Positions 55,568 to 64,000 of a DNA stretch of 64,000 nt are shown here, in pieces. The position numbers were made by a program, and so were the translations under genes. Position 1 is the first letter of the stretch. Each line of letters begins with the position of its first letter. The DNA is from an uncultured Bacteroidia bacterium. Its GTDB lineage: Bacteria; Bacteroidota; Bacteroidia; NS11-12g; UBA9320. Under the pieces are notes generated by a model. The model did not search any database and was not told the DNA's origin. It saw only the letters and a program-made list of their open reading frames with translations. The stretch covers positions 21,408 to 85,407 of the forward strand of contig CAJQIC010000029.1 of assembly GCA_905478335.1 (NCBI GenBank), written 5' to 3'.

Positions 55568-56227
55568 TTATGCTTCTTCTGTATAACCATTTCTGGAACG
55601 TTGGAACCAGATTAACAACCCAAGTACAATACATGCACCCACCGGACTCATCATAACACCATTTCCAGGATAATTTTCCCCTAAAACATTGAATCCAAAT
55701 AATGATCCGCTACCAAATAATTCTCTAAAGAATGCCACTGGAATTAAAATTACTGCATAACCTAAACCATTGCCTAGGCCGTCTAAAAAGGCTGGACCTG
55801 GTTTGTTCGCTAGTGCAAACGCTTCCAATCTACCCATGATAATACAGTTTGTAATAATCAAACCTACAAATACAGATAATTGCTTGGATACGTCGTATGC
55901 AAACGCTTGCAATACTTGATCTACTACCGCTACAAGTGAAGCGACTACAAGTAACTGAACGATGATTCTAATACGACCTGGTATTACATTTCTAAGTAAT
56001 GAAATAGCCACGTTCGAGAATATCATTACAAATAGTACCGATATACACATGTATAGTGTAGGAATTAACTTTACCGTTACCGCTAAAGCAGAACACACTC
56101 CAAGTACTTGAACAGTAATCGGATTATCTGCATCTAAAGGATTAGATATTAGTTTTCTATTTTTCTTAGAGAATAAAGGCTCACGCTCTTTAACCTCAAC
56201 TTCTACCGCTTGTGTTTCAGTGCTCAT
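55568..56227 (-). CDS. nqrD: Na+-NQR subunit D
   Basis: 219 residues with six membrane helices after a charged N-terminus. QVLGVCSALAVTVKLIPTLY and VGLIITNCIIMGRLEAFALA carry the two conserved cysteines that share the Fe centre with NqrE. The C-terminal helix (GVMMSPVGACIVLGLLIWFQ) is standard. It is 10 bp upstream of nqrE and 1 bp after nqrC. Confidence 0.97.
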   Translation of the reverse strand: MSTETQAVEVEVKEREPLFSKKNRKLISNPLDADNPITVQVLGVCSALAVTVKLIPTLYMCISVLFVMIFSNVAISLLRNVIPGRIRIIVQLLVVASLVAVVDQVLQAFAYDVSKQLSVFVGLIITNCIIMGRLEAFALANKPGPAFLDGLGNGLGYAVILIPVAFFRELFGSGSLFGFNVLGENYPGNGVMMSPVGACIVLGLLIWFQRSRNGYTEEA

Positions 56228-56228
56228 A

Positions 56229-56987
56229 TTAACTTTTCTTAGCGTTGATAAATGATAGATACAAATTCATATAGCTGCTCATCATGTTATTGACACCATC
56301 AGCAGTTAAGGTGGCACCAGACATTCCGTCTACTGCGTGTGGATCTGAAGAATAATCGTTGCCCTCTCCTTTTTTCATTGTCACAGATACTAACTTGTCA
56401 CCTTCGAAAATAGTTTTACCTGATCTGTAACGATTTTGAACTTTTTCTTCCGTGATCCGCGCTCCAAGTCCAGGAGTTTCTCCTTTGTGATCCAAAACAA
56501 CCCCATTAATGGTGTTTAGGTCTTTTTGCAGTGCAACATAACCCCAGATATTATCCCAAAGGCCAAACCCATAGGTTGGAACCACATAAAATTCTACCTC
56601 AGAAGCATCACTGTTCATGACCATATATACCGGTAAGTTTATTGATTCTCCTTCCTTAAGAGATCCGTTTTTTGCTAACTTTTTATACTCATTTTTAAGC
56701 TTAACGGCATTTGCCGCTACTCCTTCAACGGTTTCACCTTTAGAATTAACAACGCTTTCTTTAACACGTTGCTCATACATTTCAGCTATTTCCGATTTCT
56801 CAACTTCTGCAAGTTGATCGCCTAACGCAGCCTTTAAAATGAATTTCTTACGTTCTAATTCTCTCTCCTCGTATTGTTTCTCGGCTAATGCCCCTGATAC
56901 AACGGATAAAAGAACACCACATACTAGAATCACCAATAGGGCGAATCCAAATATGTATCCACTTGAATTTTTATTAAGCTTTGACAC
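56229..56987 (-). CDS. nqrC: Na+-NQR subunit C, FMN-binding
   Basis: 252 residues. One membrane helix (about 11-32) is followed by a periplasmic FMN-binding domain. The ApbE acceptor motif D-x-x-SGAT lies near the C-terminus (DGMSGATLTADG), with the acceptor Thr at about T226. GYGLW-like YGFGLWDNIWGYVALQKDLN and HKGETPGLGARI are family marks. It overlaps nqrB by 14 bp. Confidence 0.97.
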   Translation of the reverse strand: MSKLNKNSSGYIFGFALLVILVCGVLLSVVSGALAEKQYEERELERKKFILKAALGDQLAEVEKSEIAEMYEQRVKESVVNSKGETVEGVAANAVKLKNEYKKLAKNGSLKEGESINLPVYMVMNSDASEVEFYVVPTYGFGLWDNIWGYVALQKDLNTINGVVLDHKGETPGLGARITEEKVQNRYRSGKTIFEGDKLVSVTMKKGEGNDYSSDPHAVDGMSGATLTADGVNNMMSSYMNLYLSFINAKKS

Positions 56988-58116
56988 GATTCAATCTTCT
57001 TTTAATGTTTGCCTTTACAACATAATTATCTACCAATGGTGCCATCACGTTCATGAATAAAATCGCGAACATTATGCCCTCTGGATATGCTGGGTTGAAA
57101 ACCCTTATTAATACGGTTAAAACTCCTATGAGAATACCATATATCCACTTACCTCTTTGGGTATGTGCTGCTGATACTGGATCCGTTGCCATAAAAACTG
57201 CACCAAATGCAAAACCACCAATGATTAAGTGCTGATACGCTGGTAAGTCATAGTATGGATTTCCGCCAATGGCGTTTAATATTAATCCCATGCCTAAGGC
57301 CCCAATTACTGTTGCTAACATGATTCTCCAACTTCCAATACCTGAAACAATTAAGATCGCAGCCCCAATTAAACACATGAGGGTTGAAGTTTCTCCAATA
57401 CTGCCGGGCATAAAGCCCATAAAGGCATTGTATGTATCAACAGTTACGGCTTTACCCACACCTAAGTCACCTAGGTAGGTTGCTCCTGAAGAAGCGTCTA
57501 CAAGACCATCCTTAATTCCAGAAACCCAAATATCACCAGCCATCTCAACTGGGTAGGCAATGTAAAGGAATACCCGAGCTGTCAATGCCGGGTTCAAAAT
57601 ATTCATTCCTGTTCCTCCAAAAACTTCCTTGCCAATAATTACGGCGAAAGCCGTAGCCACGGCTACCATCCACAATGGAATGTCAGCTGGAACAATCAAT
57701 GGTATGAGCATTCCTGAAACCAGGAAGCCTTCATTTACTGGATGACCGTTTACTTGACAAAAAGCAAACTCAATTCCCAGCCCTACTAAGTAAGACACAA
57801 CAATAATTGGCACAACCTTCATTGCACCATAAATTAGATTGTCGATAATGAATGAATCGATGTTTTGGGCTGTAAAATGTAATTCACCAACGTTCCACAT
57901 TCCAAATAATAAAGCTGGAACAAGGGCGATGATTACGGTAAACATTGTACGCTTTAAGTCGATACCATCTCTAATGTGTGCTCCGCCTTTCGTTGTGTGG
58001 TTAGGCACAAACATAAACGTCTCTAGTGCATCAAAAGTAGAATGCAAAAAGTGAAGCTTGCCATCCTTCTCGAAGTTTGGCTTGATCTTGTCTAATGTAT
58101 TTCTTAAAAACTTCAT
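56974..58116 (-). CDS. nqrB: Na+-NQR subunit B, FMN-binding channel subunit
   Basis: 380 residues with about ten membrane helices, the Na+-channel subunit that also carries FMN and riboflavin. The acceptor motif DASSGAT ends at T213. QVNGHPVNEGFLVSGMLIPL, GGTGMNILNPALTARVFLYI and ATDPVSAAHTQRGKWIYGI are highly conserved NqrB blocks. Its start lies 15 bp after nqrA. Confidence 0.98.
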   Translation of the reverse strand: MKFLRNTLDKIKPNFEKDGKLHFLHSTFDALETFMFVPNHTTKGGAHIRDGIDLKRTMFTVIIALVPALLFGMWNVGELHFTAQNIDSFIIDNLIYGAMKVVPIIVVSYLVGLGIEFAFCQVNGHPVNEGFLVSGMLIPLIVPADIPLWMVAVATAFAVIIGKEVFGGTGMNILNPALTARVFLYIAYPVEMAGDIWVSGIKDGLVDASSGATYLGDLGVGKAVTVDTYNAFMGFMPGSIGETSTLMCLIGAAILIVSGIGSWRIMLATVIGALGMGLILNAIGGNPYYDLPAYQHLIIGGFAFGAVFMATDPVSAAHTQRGKWIYGILIGVLTVLIRVFNPAYPEGIMFAILFMNVMAPLVDNYVVKANIKRRLNRVKA

Positions 58117-58131
58117 TACTATCTCGCTTTA

Positions 58132-59475
58132 TTATCCTTCTTCGGCCATTAAATCAAGTCCACCGCTTAGTATCTGTTGCACTTCAATTTTAGACGTACA
58201 AACAAACTCACAAAGCGCTAAGTCTTCTTCAATCACTTCATAAATCCCTAATTTTTCCATCGCCTCAAGGTCTTGTGCTAAAATGGATTTAAGCAATTGC
58301 ACAGGCATTACATCCATTGGAAGCACTTTTTCGTACTCACCAGTCATGACGAATGCTCTTTCCTCACCATGTGGGTTCGTATTGGCCACAAAACTCTTTT
58401 TCAAGAATTTAGAAATAGGTAAAGAATTACTAATTGTTGGTCGTGGATATGATGGGAATAACCAACCCATAAACTCATATTCATTTCCTTCAGGAATGAT
58501 GGACAATAAGTGATCAAAAAATCCTACGTACCCGGTTGAACCAATATTGGATCCGGTCAACACATTTCCACTGATAAATCGGGAATTGTCGTTGCTGATA
58601 TTATCTACAGTAATTGCTTCAACATTGACGCCTACAATCGTTTCAACATATTGTGGTGATTTTACATCAGAACCGGCTACAGCCACTTTCTGTGTTAAAT
58701 CTACCGTTCCACTAGTTAAGAGTCTACCAATAAAAACAACCTGTTGAGGATTAAGTGTCCAAACCACGTCCCCTTTATTAATCGGATCTAAATGATGAAT
58801 TTGAACACCAACTAAACCTGCGGGATGGCTTCCTGAAAAACTGTTAATCTCTACGCCTTTTGCTTGCGCAAACATGGCAGCATTCTCAGATTTTGCGTTT
58901 ATGTTTAGGTGCACTTTACCTTCTGTTAAGGCATTAAGTGCTTCTAAGCCCTTAGCAAAAGCATCGCCGTCAGCAGAAAGTGAATAGTTATAATCCACAG
59001 CAAGCGGAGCCGAGTCGAAACAAGACACATGAATCGCTTTTGGTGTAGCACTTGGGTCAGCAATAGTACCAAAAGGTCGTTGCACCACGAATGCCCACAA
59101 ACCAGACTCAAGCAAAATCTCTTTAATGGATTCTGCAGTCATCGTAGAAGGTGTACTAAACGATTTATACTTGATTTCAGAATCCGCTAAAATTCTAACT
59201 TCTTGAATAGCTCTTCTCTCGCCTCTAACAACTTCTGCAACCTCTCCACTTACAGGAGATGTAAATTTAATCGCTGGGTTTGCTTTGTCTTGAAACAAAA
59301 CATCTCCTGCTTTTACTTCTTCCCCGGCTTTGACAACCATTTTAGGGACAAGGTTTTTGAAATCCGTGGGTTTGATGGCAAATGAGCTTGATAACGTTTT
59401 GGGTGCAGTGCTTTTGTCTGCCGCACCAACCAAACTGATGTCTTTGCCTTTTTTAATTTTTATAACTTTACTCAT
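58132..59475 (-). CDS. nqrA: Na+-NQR subunit A
   Basis: 447 residues, soluble subunit on the cytoplasmic side, first gene of the operon. It opens with SKVIKIKKGKDISLVGAADK and has VKAGEEVKAGDVLFQDKANP with SPVSGEVAEVVRGERR, the lipoyl-like barrel of NqrA. RPFGTIADPSATPKAIHVSC and NTNPHGEERAFVMTGEYEKV are diagnostic. Expression of nqrABCDEF-apbE-pepT probably starts upstream of this gene. Confidence 0.97.
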   Translation of the reverse strand: MSKVIKIKKGKDISLVGAADKSTAPKTLSSSFAIKPTDFKNLVPKMVVKAGEEVKAGDVLFQDKANPAIKFTSPVSGEVAEVVRGERRAIQEVRILADSEIKYKSFSTPSTMTAESIKEILLESGLWAFVVQRPFGTIADPSATPKAIHVSCFDSAPLAVDYNYSLSADGDAFAKGLEALNALTEGKVHLNINAKSENAAMFAQAKGVEINSFSGSHPAGLVGVQIHHLDPINKGDVVWTLNPQQVVFIGRLLTSGTVDLTQKVAVAGSDVKSPQYVETIVGVNVEAITVDNISNDNSRFISGNVLTGSNIGSTGYVGFFDHLLSIIPEGNEYEFMGWLFPSYPRPTISNSLPISKFLKKSFVANTNPHGEERAFVMTGEYEKVLPMDVMPVQLLKSILAQDLEAMEKLGIYEVIEEDLALCEFVCTSKIEVQQILSGGLDLMAEEG

Positions 59476-59503
59476 TGCAATAAATGCGTATTATAAACGG
59501 GTG

Positions 59504-59511
59504 CAAAATTA
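59504..59511 (-). promoter_or_regulatory. Possible -7 box of the nqr operon
   Basis: On the minus strand TAATTTTG fits the Bacteroidota TAnnTTTG -7 box and lies 28 bp upstream of the nqrA start. No correctly spaced -33 TTG was found, so this is a weak call. Confidence 0.3.
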
Positions 59512-59640
59512 GTGTTTTGCCGCTAGGATAATAGTCCTTAATTCATTTTTTAATCACATTTAATTCGCCGTTTCCCAAGACCTGAGAAGCACCTCATGAA
59601 GTATGTAGAATCTAGAAGCAATTTAGAATGATTCTAGTCG

Positions 59641-60843
59641 TTATTTTCTGGTCTTTAGATAGGCCCTAAACGTCAGTATGAACGCAAGCACAGCACAGCT
59701 AAGAGTAAACAAAAAGGCGTTTGGCATCTGACTAGGAATGTTGTTGTAAATCTTCGCTGGAATAACTGAACCGGTGATTATCCCAACTTCCAAAAAAATG
59801 AATAATGTGGATATACCACGACCTATTGCTTTTTGATTTCCACTATCGATGGTCCAGGCAAACAAGGTTGGCGAATTGATACCCGTAGATATGCCAAAAA
59901 TTGCGCCTGCAACAAAAAATGTGACCACATTTTGTGCATTTATCAACAGCACATTGGCTACAATTAAAAATGCTATACCCACCACCAAAACGACCTCCCT
60001 ACCAAATTTATCGCTGAGTTTACCACTCAGAACACGAACGGTTAAAGATGTGACTGTGACTACCGTAAAGAAGTATCCGTTACGCTCAATACCAAACTGC
60101 TTGGCATAATCAGGAACGAGGGTCATTAAGGCGCCAAATGTTATTACGCCCAATGTCATGATTGTTCCCTGAAGAATCACCCGTGTTTCAATAATTTCAT
60201 TCAGCTTCAACTTCAACATACCCATATGAAACTTGGTCGTATCTCTGATAGACTCTTTCATTTTAAGCGCTGGCACAATTGACAAAATCGCGATCACACC
60301 TGCTACTAGAAACATGGTTTGGTTTCCATATTTAACACCTACCTCACTCCCTAAGGCCGGTCCTAGACTCATTCCAACATTTCCGGCCATACCAACGATA
60401 CCCATCGCCTCACCTCTTTTCTTAACAGGCACTATATCCGAGATCATGGCTGTTGTAGCCGTTGGCGTAAACCCTGCTGAAAATCCGTGTAAAAAACGTA
60501 GAGAGATAAACGACGTGACACCGTGAACCATCGGGTATCCAAAGGATACGACAATAGAAACCAGTATACCAACAAGCATTACCGGTCGTCGCCCAATATG
60601 ATCAATTAGTTTGCCGCTAAATGGACGAGACAGTAAGGCAGCCAAAGCAAATGCCCCAATTATCCAACCCAAATATTGCTCACCTTGTAAACTTTTGAGA
60701 AAGCTAGGTAGTTGTGGAATTATTAAATTGAAACTAAAGAAAAAGCTGAATACAACCACGCACAACACCCAGAAGTCCCGCGAAAATCCCCAGAACAAAT
60801 CCGTTGATTGGTCATTGTCAAGTATGGTGTTGTGATTGGCCAT
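59641..60843 (-). CDS. MFS transporter
   Basis: 400 residues with twelve membrane helices in two halves. The motif between helices 2 and 3 is GKLIDHIGRRPVMLVG, the G-x-x-x-D-x-x-G-R-R/K signature of the major facilitator superfamily, echoed as GKLSDKFGREVVLVVG in the second half. VGMAGNVGMSLGPALGSEVG in helix 5 resembles the antiporter motif C, suggesting drug or metabolite efflux. The substrate is unknown. A terminator lies 10 bp before its start. Confidence 0.92.
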   Translation of the reverse strand: MANHNTILDNDQSTDLFWGFSRDFWVLCVVVFSFFFSFNLIIPQLPSFLKSLQGEQYLGWIIGAFALAALLSRPFSGKLIDHIGRRPVMLVGILVSIVVSFGYPMVHGVTSFISLRFLHGFSAGFTPTATTAMISDIVPVKKRGEAMGIVGMAGNVGMSLGPALGSEVGVKYGNQTMFLVAGVIAILSIVPALKMKESIRDTTKFHMGMLKLKLNEIIETRVILQGTIMTLGVITFGALMTLVPDYAKQFGIERNGYFFTVVTVTSLTVRVLSGKLSDKFGREVVLVVGIAFLIVANVLLINAQNVVTFFVAGAIFGISTGINSPTLFAWTIDSGNQKAIGRGISTLFIFLEVGIITGSVIPAKIYNNIPSQMPNAFLFTLSCAVLAFILTFRAYLKTRK

Positions 60844-60846
60844 AAA

Positions 60847-60877
60847 TAAAAAAAGGGCACTTAAGAAAAGTGCCCTT
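60847..60877 (-). terminator. Rho-independent terminator for the 60901 gene
   Basis: A perfect 9-bp stem, AAGGGCACT (60853-60861) pairing with AGTGCCCTT (60869-60877), loop TAAGAAA. Read on the minus strand the stem is followed by a T-run (60847-60854). It lies 24 bp after the stop of the small gene upstream. Confidence 0.85.
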
Positions 60878-60900
60878 CGTCTTATCTTTTGTTTAACATA

Positions 60901-61134
60901 TTAATTCAAACTTACCTTCTCATATCGCTTACCATCCCAGTAACCAAGGAACTCTACATGCTGCGTAGAATGCTTCATGAGTAACTTAATTTCAGGAATC
61001 GTATCACGACTGATCAAAACGTTATTGTTGGTATTGTTCATAGAGTTATGAACCTTAACCAATACGTAGTATGCTTTTCTTTTCTCTACCGGTTTGGTAG
61101 CCGGTCTGCCTTGTTTCTTTTTCTTATCCGCCAT
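60901..61134 (-). CDS. Small basic protein of unknown function
   Basis: 77 residues. The first ~22 are Lys/Arg-rich (ADKKKKQGRPATKPVEKRKA). The rest (YYVLVKVHNSMNNTNNNVLI, then EIKLLMKHSTQHVEFLGYWD) looks like a small alpha/beta fold. I do not recognise a family. A terminator follows it and rlmH lies 116 bp upstream on the same strand. Its lysine-rich start would suit nucleic-acid or ribosome contact, but that is a guess. Confidence 0.65.
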   Translation of the reverse strand: MADKKKKQGRPATKPVEKRKAYYVLVKVHNSMNNTNNNVLISRDTIPEIKLLMKHSTQHVEFLGYWDGKRYEKVSLN

Positions 61135-61250
61135 AGCCTATCAAAGTTGAATGTATCAACATTGCAACACAATTTTTTGTTATAAAATCCTTGCAAACAT
61201 ATACAAGTTTGCTAAAATTCAAAGTTTATTCAATTTATTCCGAATAAACA

Positions 61251-61721
61251 TCAGTCGTTGTGATAAGGTTCACCATTCAGGATGCTATACCCTCTGTATA
61301 TTTGTTCTACCAACAACAAACGTACCATTTGATGAGATAGTGTCATGTTTGACAAAGAAATCTTAGCATTCATCCTCTTGTACAAAGAATCGTGAAAACC
61401 AAAAGCTCCACCAATTACAAATGCAATATCGCCGTTTTCTCTTGTCCAGGTATTTAATTGGTTGGCAAAATCGCGGCTTGTAAAGCCTTTGCCTTTCTCA
61501 TCGAGTCCAATTAAATATGTAGAAGGTTTCAATTCTGATAAAAATATATCAGCCTCTAACTTCTTTAATTCGTCTACCGTTTTATAGTGTTTTTTACGTG
61601 CGTCTTGAAGCTCCACCCATTGCACAATGGCATATTTACCTAAACGGGTAAGATAGTCTTCAACGCCTTTAACCAGGTAGTTGTTTTTAGACTTACCAAT
61701 ATTAAGAATTTTGATGGCCAC
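61251..61721 (-). CDS. rlmH: 23S rRNA pseudouridine-1915 N3-methyltransferase
   Basis: 156 residues, a SPOUT-class knotted methyltransferase that modifies helix 69 of 23S rRNA. The SAM-binding knot is formed by YLIGLDEKGKGFTSRDFANQ, IAFVIGGAFGFHDSLYKRMN and LSNMTLSHQMVRLLLVEQIY. The C-terminus GEPYHND ends with the conserved Tyr-His. It lies 9 bp after the RNase G gene. Confidence 0.97.
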   Translation of the reverse strand: MAIKILNIGKSKNNYLVKGVEDYLTRLGKYAIVQWVELQDARKKHYKTVDELKKLEADIFLSELKPSTYLIGLDEKGKGFTSRDFANQLNTWTRENGDIAFVIGGAFGFHDSLYKRMNAKISLSNMTLSHQMVRLLLVEQIYRGYSILNGEPYHND

Positions 61722-61730
61722 GTTAAACGT

Positions 61731-63281
61731 TTAGACTGCAATTTCTTCGTCGTTCGAATCAAAGAAATGATACTCACCATAATGATAATTAGGGTCAGCG
61801 GTAACCTTCACCTTAATTTTATGCTTCAAAAACCATTTCCATGATTTCCCAACAACGCCTTTGGTAAGAAAAGCCTCAACAAACGGGTGCGCAACCAATT
61901 CGATTTTCTTTGGTTTAGAAAAACTTAATATTTGATCCAGTTTATGCTCAATCTCGTCCGTCAGTAAAATGGATGCTTCTACTTTGCCTTCACCTTTACA
62001 CATCGGGCAAGTCTCCGCGGTTGTTATGTTGGTTTCAGGTCTAACACGCTGACGTGTTATCTGCACCAATCCGAACTTGCTCATCGGAAGAATTGTATGC
62101 TTGGCAGGGTCATTCGACATCGCCTTTTTCAATTCTGCTAAGAGTGTTTTTTTATGGGCTGGATTACGTAAGTCAATGAAGTCAATAACTATTATCCCTC
62201 CCATATCACGCAGCCTCAATTGACGTGCGATCTCTTTAGCCGATTCGACATTTACATTCAATGCGTAGTCTTTCACATCCGCATTTCTGTTCTGTCTGTT
62301 ACCGCTATTGACGTCGATGACGTGCAGTGCTTCGGTATGTTCTATAATCAGATAGGGTCCACCAGCCATAGCAACTGATTTACCAAAAGACATCTTTATT
62401 TGTTTGTCAATTCCGAACTGAGAAAATATCGGTTCTTTCCCTTTGTACAGTTTAAGGACTTTTACAAGCTCAGGGGAGATGGATTCAAGAAACTGCTTCA
62501 ACTCGCCATGGAACTTTGCATTGTTCGTTACAATGGCTGTAAATGGCTGGCTGAGCATGTCTCGCAATACCATGTGGCTGCGACTTGCTTCTCCAAGGAT
62601 TAGTTCGCCAGGACCTGAGGATTTGAGGTTAGAAATGACCAGTTCCCATTTCTCTTGCAGTTGCATAAGGTCTCGATGTAAGTCTTGAACCGTTTTACCA
62701 ACCGCCGCTGTACGGCAAATTAAGCCGTAGTTATTTCCTTTAAGGCTTTGGGTTAAATTTTTGAGACGATTGCATTCCTCCGCACTCTCAATTTTCTTTG
62801 AAACTGTAATGGAATTAATAAACGGGACAAGTATGAAATACTTACCGGCAATTGAGATTTCCGTACTCAATTTAGGCCCCTTAGATGAGATAGGTTCTTT
62901 AGCAACCTGAACAAGAATTTTCTGACCTTTTCTTAAAACATCCGTAATCTTCCCTGTTTTTAGGGTATCCGGTTCAATTTTAAAATTAGTTAAGTCACCA
63001 GACTTGATGCCACCTTGTACAGCACCTTTGGTTAGTTTTACTAGTGATCTAATTTTAGGTCCGAGATCCTGATAATGTAGGAATGCGTCTCGGTGGTACC
63101 CAACGTCAACAAAGGTCGCGTTGAGCTCTTGTTTAAATTTTTTTATTACGCCAAGATATAAATCACCAACCGAGAACCTAGAAGAAAAATCTTCTTCATG
63201 AAGTTCTACAAGTTTTTTATCTTGGAGTAATGCTATCCTCTCACCCGCGGAGCTGAAATCTATAATCAACTCGTTAGACAC
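61731..63281 (-). CDS. rng: Ribonuclease E/G family protein (RNase G)
   Basis: 516 residues, the RNase G length without the long RNase E scaffold tail. It processes rRNA ends and degrades mRNA. The S1 domain is at about 35-125 (VGDLYLGVIKKFKQELNATF), the sensor region follows, and the DNase-I-like active site has the Mg-binding Asp residues of LHVIDVNSG and IIVIDFIDL. The zinc link is CPMCKGEG. It lies 10 bp after the 29-residue protein gene. Confidence 0.96.
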   Translation of the reverse strand: MSNELIIDFSSAGERIALLQDKKLVELHEEDFSSRFSVGDLYLGVIKKFKQELNATFVDVGYHRDAFLHYQDLGPKIRSLVKLTKGAVQGGIKSGDLTNFKIEPDTLKTGKITDVLRKGQKILVQVAKEPISSKGPKLSTEISIAGKYFILVPFINSITVSKKIESAEECNRLKNLTQSLKGNNYGLICRTAAVGKTVQDLHRDLMQLQEKWELVISNLKSSGPGELILGEASRSHMVLRDMLSQPFTAIVTNNAKFHGELKQFLESISPELVKVLKLYKGKEPIFSQFGIDKQIKMSFGKSVAMAGGPYLIIEHTEALHVIDVNSGNRQNRNADVKDYALNVNVESAKEIARQLRLRDMGGIIVIDFIDLRNPAHKKTLLAELKKAMSNDPAKHTILPMSKFGLVQITRQRVRPETNITTAETCPMCKGEGKVEASILLTDEIEHKLDQILSFSKPKKIELVAHPFVEAFLTKGVVGKSWKWFLKHKIKVKVTADPNYHYGEYHFFDSNDEEIAV

Positions 63282-63291
63282 AGGCTAGATA

Positions 63292-63381
63292 TTATTTTTT
63301 CTTATGGCGATTTTTTCTAAGTCGCTTTTTTCTTTTGTGCGTCGCAATCTTATGACGCTTTCTTTTTTTACCGCTAGGCAT
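63292..63381 (-). CDS. 29-residue Lys/Arg-rich protein (probable Bacteroidota ribosomal protein bL38)
   Basis: A 29-codon frame starting MPSGKKRKRHKIATHKRKKR and ending RKNRHKKK. Seventeen residues are Lys or Arg. Bacteroidota genomes have such a peptide with the same MPSGKKRKRHK start directly upstream of the RNase G gene. From memory, a peptide of this kind was seen in the Flavobacterium johnsoniae ribosome structure and named bL38; I cannot verify that here. The 10-bp gap to rng and the strict composition support a real gene. Such short genes are easily missed. Confidence 0.8.
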   Translation of the reverse strand: MPSGKKRKRHKIATHKRKKRLRKNRHKKK

Positions 63382-63426
63382 AATTTAATATATTAATTTT
63401 TTTATAACTCGCTTTTAATCTGCTCA

Positions 63427-63951
63427 TTACAAGCAATCCGAATCTCCGAGCTCTGCACAAATCATCTCTAATTGTGCTTTATACCCTTCGTTTTCGGGGT
63501 GCAAAGATAATAACTTTTGGTATCTTTTTTTAGCTTTATCGTATTGTCCACTTCGAATAGACATTTCACCCAAGGTCTCAATTGTTGGAACGTGGTTGGA
63601 ATCAGTCGCAAGAATCTCTCTTAGGATAAAGATCCCTTGCATGGGTGCAGGAGAAGTTTCAATTTTTAACTTACCATAGGCAAGCATTTCATCTAAAGAC
63701 ATCCATCCATTTTCTTTTGCTTGAGCACAATAGGATAAGACCTCTTCGATATTTTCATCTGTAGATGTAGCACTTGGAAGATTTTCTGAGAGGTAGGCTT
63801 TGACAGTTGACTCTGACAAGACTACGGTTTCTTCCTTATTTTGTTTTGAATCGATGGTTACCGTGCTCGACTTTTTATTTCCTAAGAATAAATAAGCACC
63901 TAACCCAATGCTTAACACCAGTGCGATGCCAAGAATCTTGTTTCCATTCAT
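63427..63951 (-). CDS. TPR-containing membrane-anchored protein
   Basis: 174 residues. An N-terminal helix (about 5-23, KILGIALVLSIGLGAYLFLG) anchors it. The soluble part has at least two TPR-like units in its second half (GIFILREILATDSNHVPTIE, then GQYDKAKKRYQKLLSLHPEN). It ends with two cysteines around ICAELGDSDCL. It probably binds a partner protein at the membrane. It is 45 bp upstream of the 29-residue gene. Confidence 0.8.
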   Translation of the reverse strand: MNGNKILGIALVLSIGLGAYLFLGNKKSSTVTIDSKQNKEETVVLSESTVKAYLSENLPSATSTDENIEEVLSYCAQAKENGWMSLDEMLAYGKLKIETSPAPMQGIFILREILATDSNHVPTIETLGEMSIRSGQYDKAKKRYQKLLSLHPENEGYKAQLEMICAELGDSDCL

Positions 63952-63962
63952 ATAATCTTAGA

Positions 63963-64000
63963 TTATAGTAGTTTACGTACTTCTTCGCTTTTCTTAACCA
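63963..64000 (-). CDS. Partial gene, last 11 codons
   Basis: The minus-strand frame ending in ...VKKSEEVRKLL and a TAA at 63963-63965 stays open to the window edge. Twelve bases separate it from the TPR gene. In many Bacteroidota an HU-type DNA-binding protein precedes RNase G, so HU is one guess. Eleven residues are too few to identify it. Confidence 0.35.
   Translation of the reverse strand, partial: VKKSEEVRKLL

Overview
The window looks like a chromosomal segment of a Bacteroidota bacterium, most likely an AT-rich, probably marine member of the Flavobacteriales. The support is a complete six-subunit Na+-NQR operon, a LytS/LytTR-type two-component pair, a DUF4296 lipoprotein, a 29-residue Lys/Arg-rich microprotein beside RNase G that is typical of this phylum, start codons with little sign of Shine-Dalgarno sequences, and a TAnnTTTG-type -7 box. 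No rRNA, tRNA, CRISPR array or transposase was recognised.

Region 1 (1-40650, all + strand) is a large surface-polysaccharide (O-antigen or capsule) locus. It opens with the end of a UDP-glucuronate-epimerase-type gene, a very large Wza-like SLBB export protein and a Wzz-like chain-length protein. Next come gmd and a small repeat-flanked 23S-IVS (four-helix-bundle) gene next to a sugar-aminotransferase remnant, then a membrane protein, fcl and wzx. A hisH-hisF-wbpG-wecB group points to an acetamidino sugar. About eight glycosyltransferases, a GDP-perosamine-synthase-like aminotransferase, two hexapeptide acyltransferases, an acyltransferase-3 protein, two NodU-type carbamoyltransferases, a pectate-lyase-fold lipoprotein and a Wzy candidate follow. 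The locus ends with an SDR epimerase, WecA, a WbpB-like oxidoreductase and a last glycosyltransferase. Most genes touch or overlap, so most of it is probably translated as coupled operons. Together they predict a Wzx/Wzy-dependent glycan started by WecA and containing fucose and perhaps perosamine, decorated with amidino, carbamoyl and acyl groups.

Region 2 (40679-50837) is housekeeping: smpB, a hotdog thioesterase, mutS2 and a DUF4296 lipoprotein on the minus strand; yggS, a lysozyme-fold protein and a coiled-coil membrane protein on the plus strand; then mazG, a LytTR regulator, its histidine kinase and two small membrane proteins on the minus strand. The gene-free stretch 45708-46556 carries a dispersed repeat and an array of small hairpins. 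The repeat has an inverted copy at 4604-4825.

Region 3 (50950-59475) is the sodium-pumping NADH:quinone oxidoreductase module. A small four-cysteine membrane protein (possible NqrM equivalent) sits on the plus strand, opposite nqrABCDEF-apbE-pepT on the minus strand. ApbE flavinylates NqrB and NqrC, and both carry the acceptor motif. Region 4 (59641-64000, minus) holds an MFS transporter, a small unknown protein, rlmH, RNase G, the 29-residue microprotein, a TPR protein and the end of one more gene.

The most unusual signals are these. (a) G/T-rich tracts start right after stop codons and complementary C/A-rich tracts end right before start codons at cassette junctions of the glycan locus; one pair encloses the IVS gene. 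(b) A dispersed repeat has hairpins whose stems differ by compensatory changes. (c) A HisF and a WbpG homologue lack textbook catalytic or zinc residues. (d) There is a possible Bacteroidota NqrM. (e) Two short coding sequences are easily missed: an aminotransferase remnant and the 29-residue protein.
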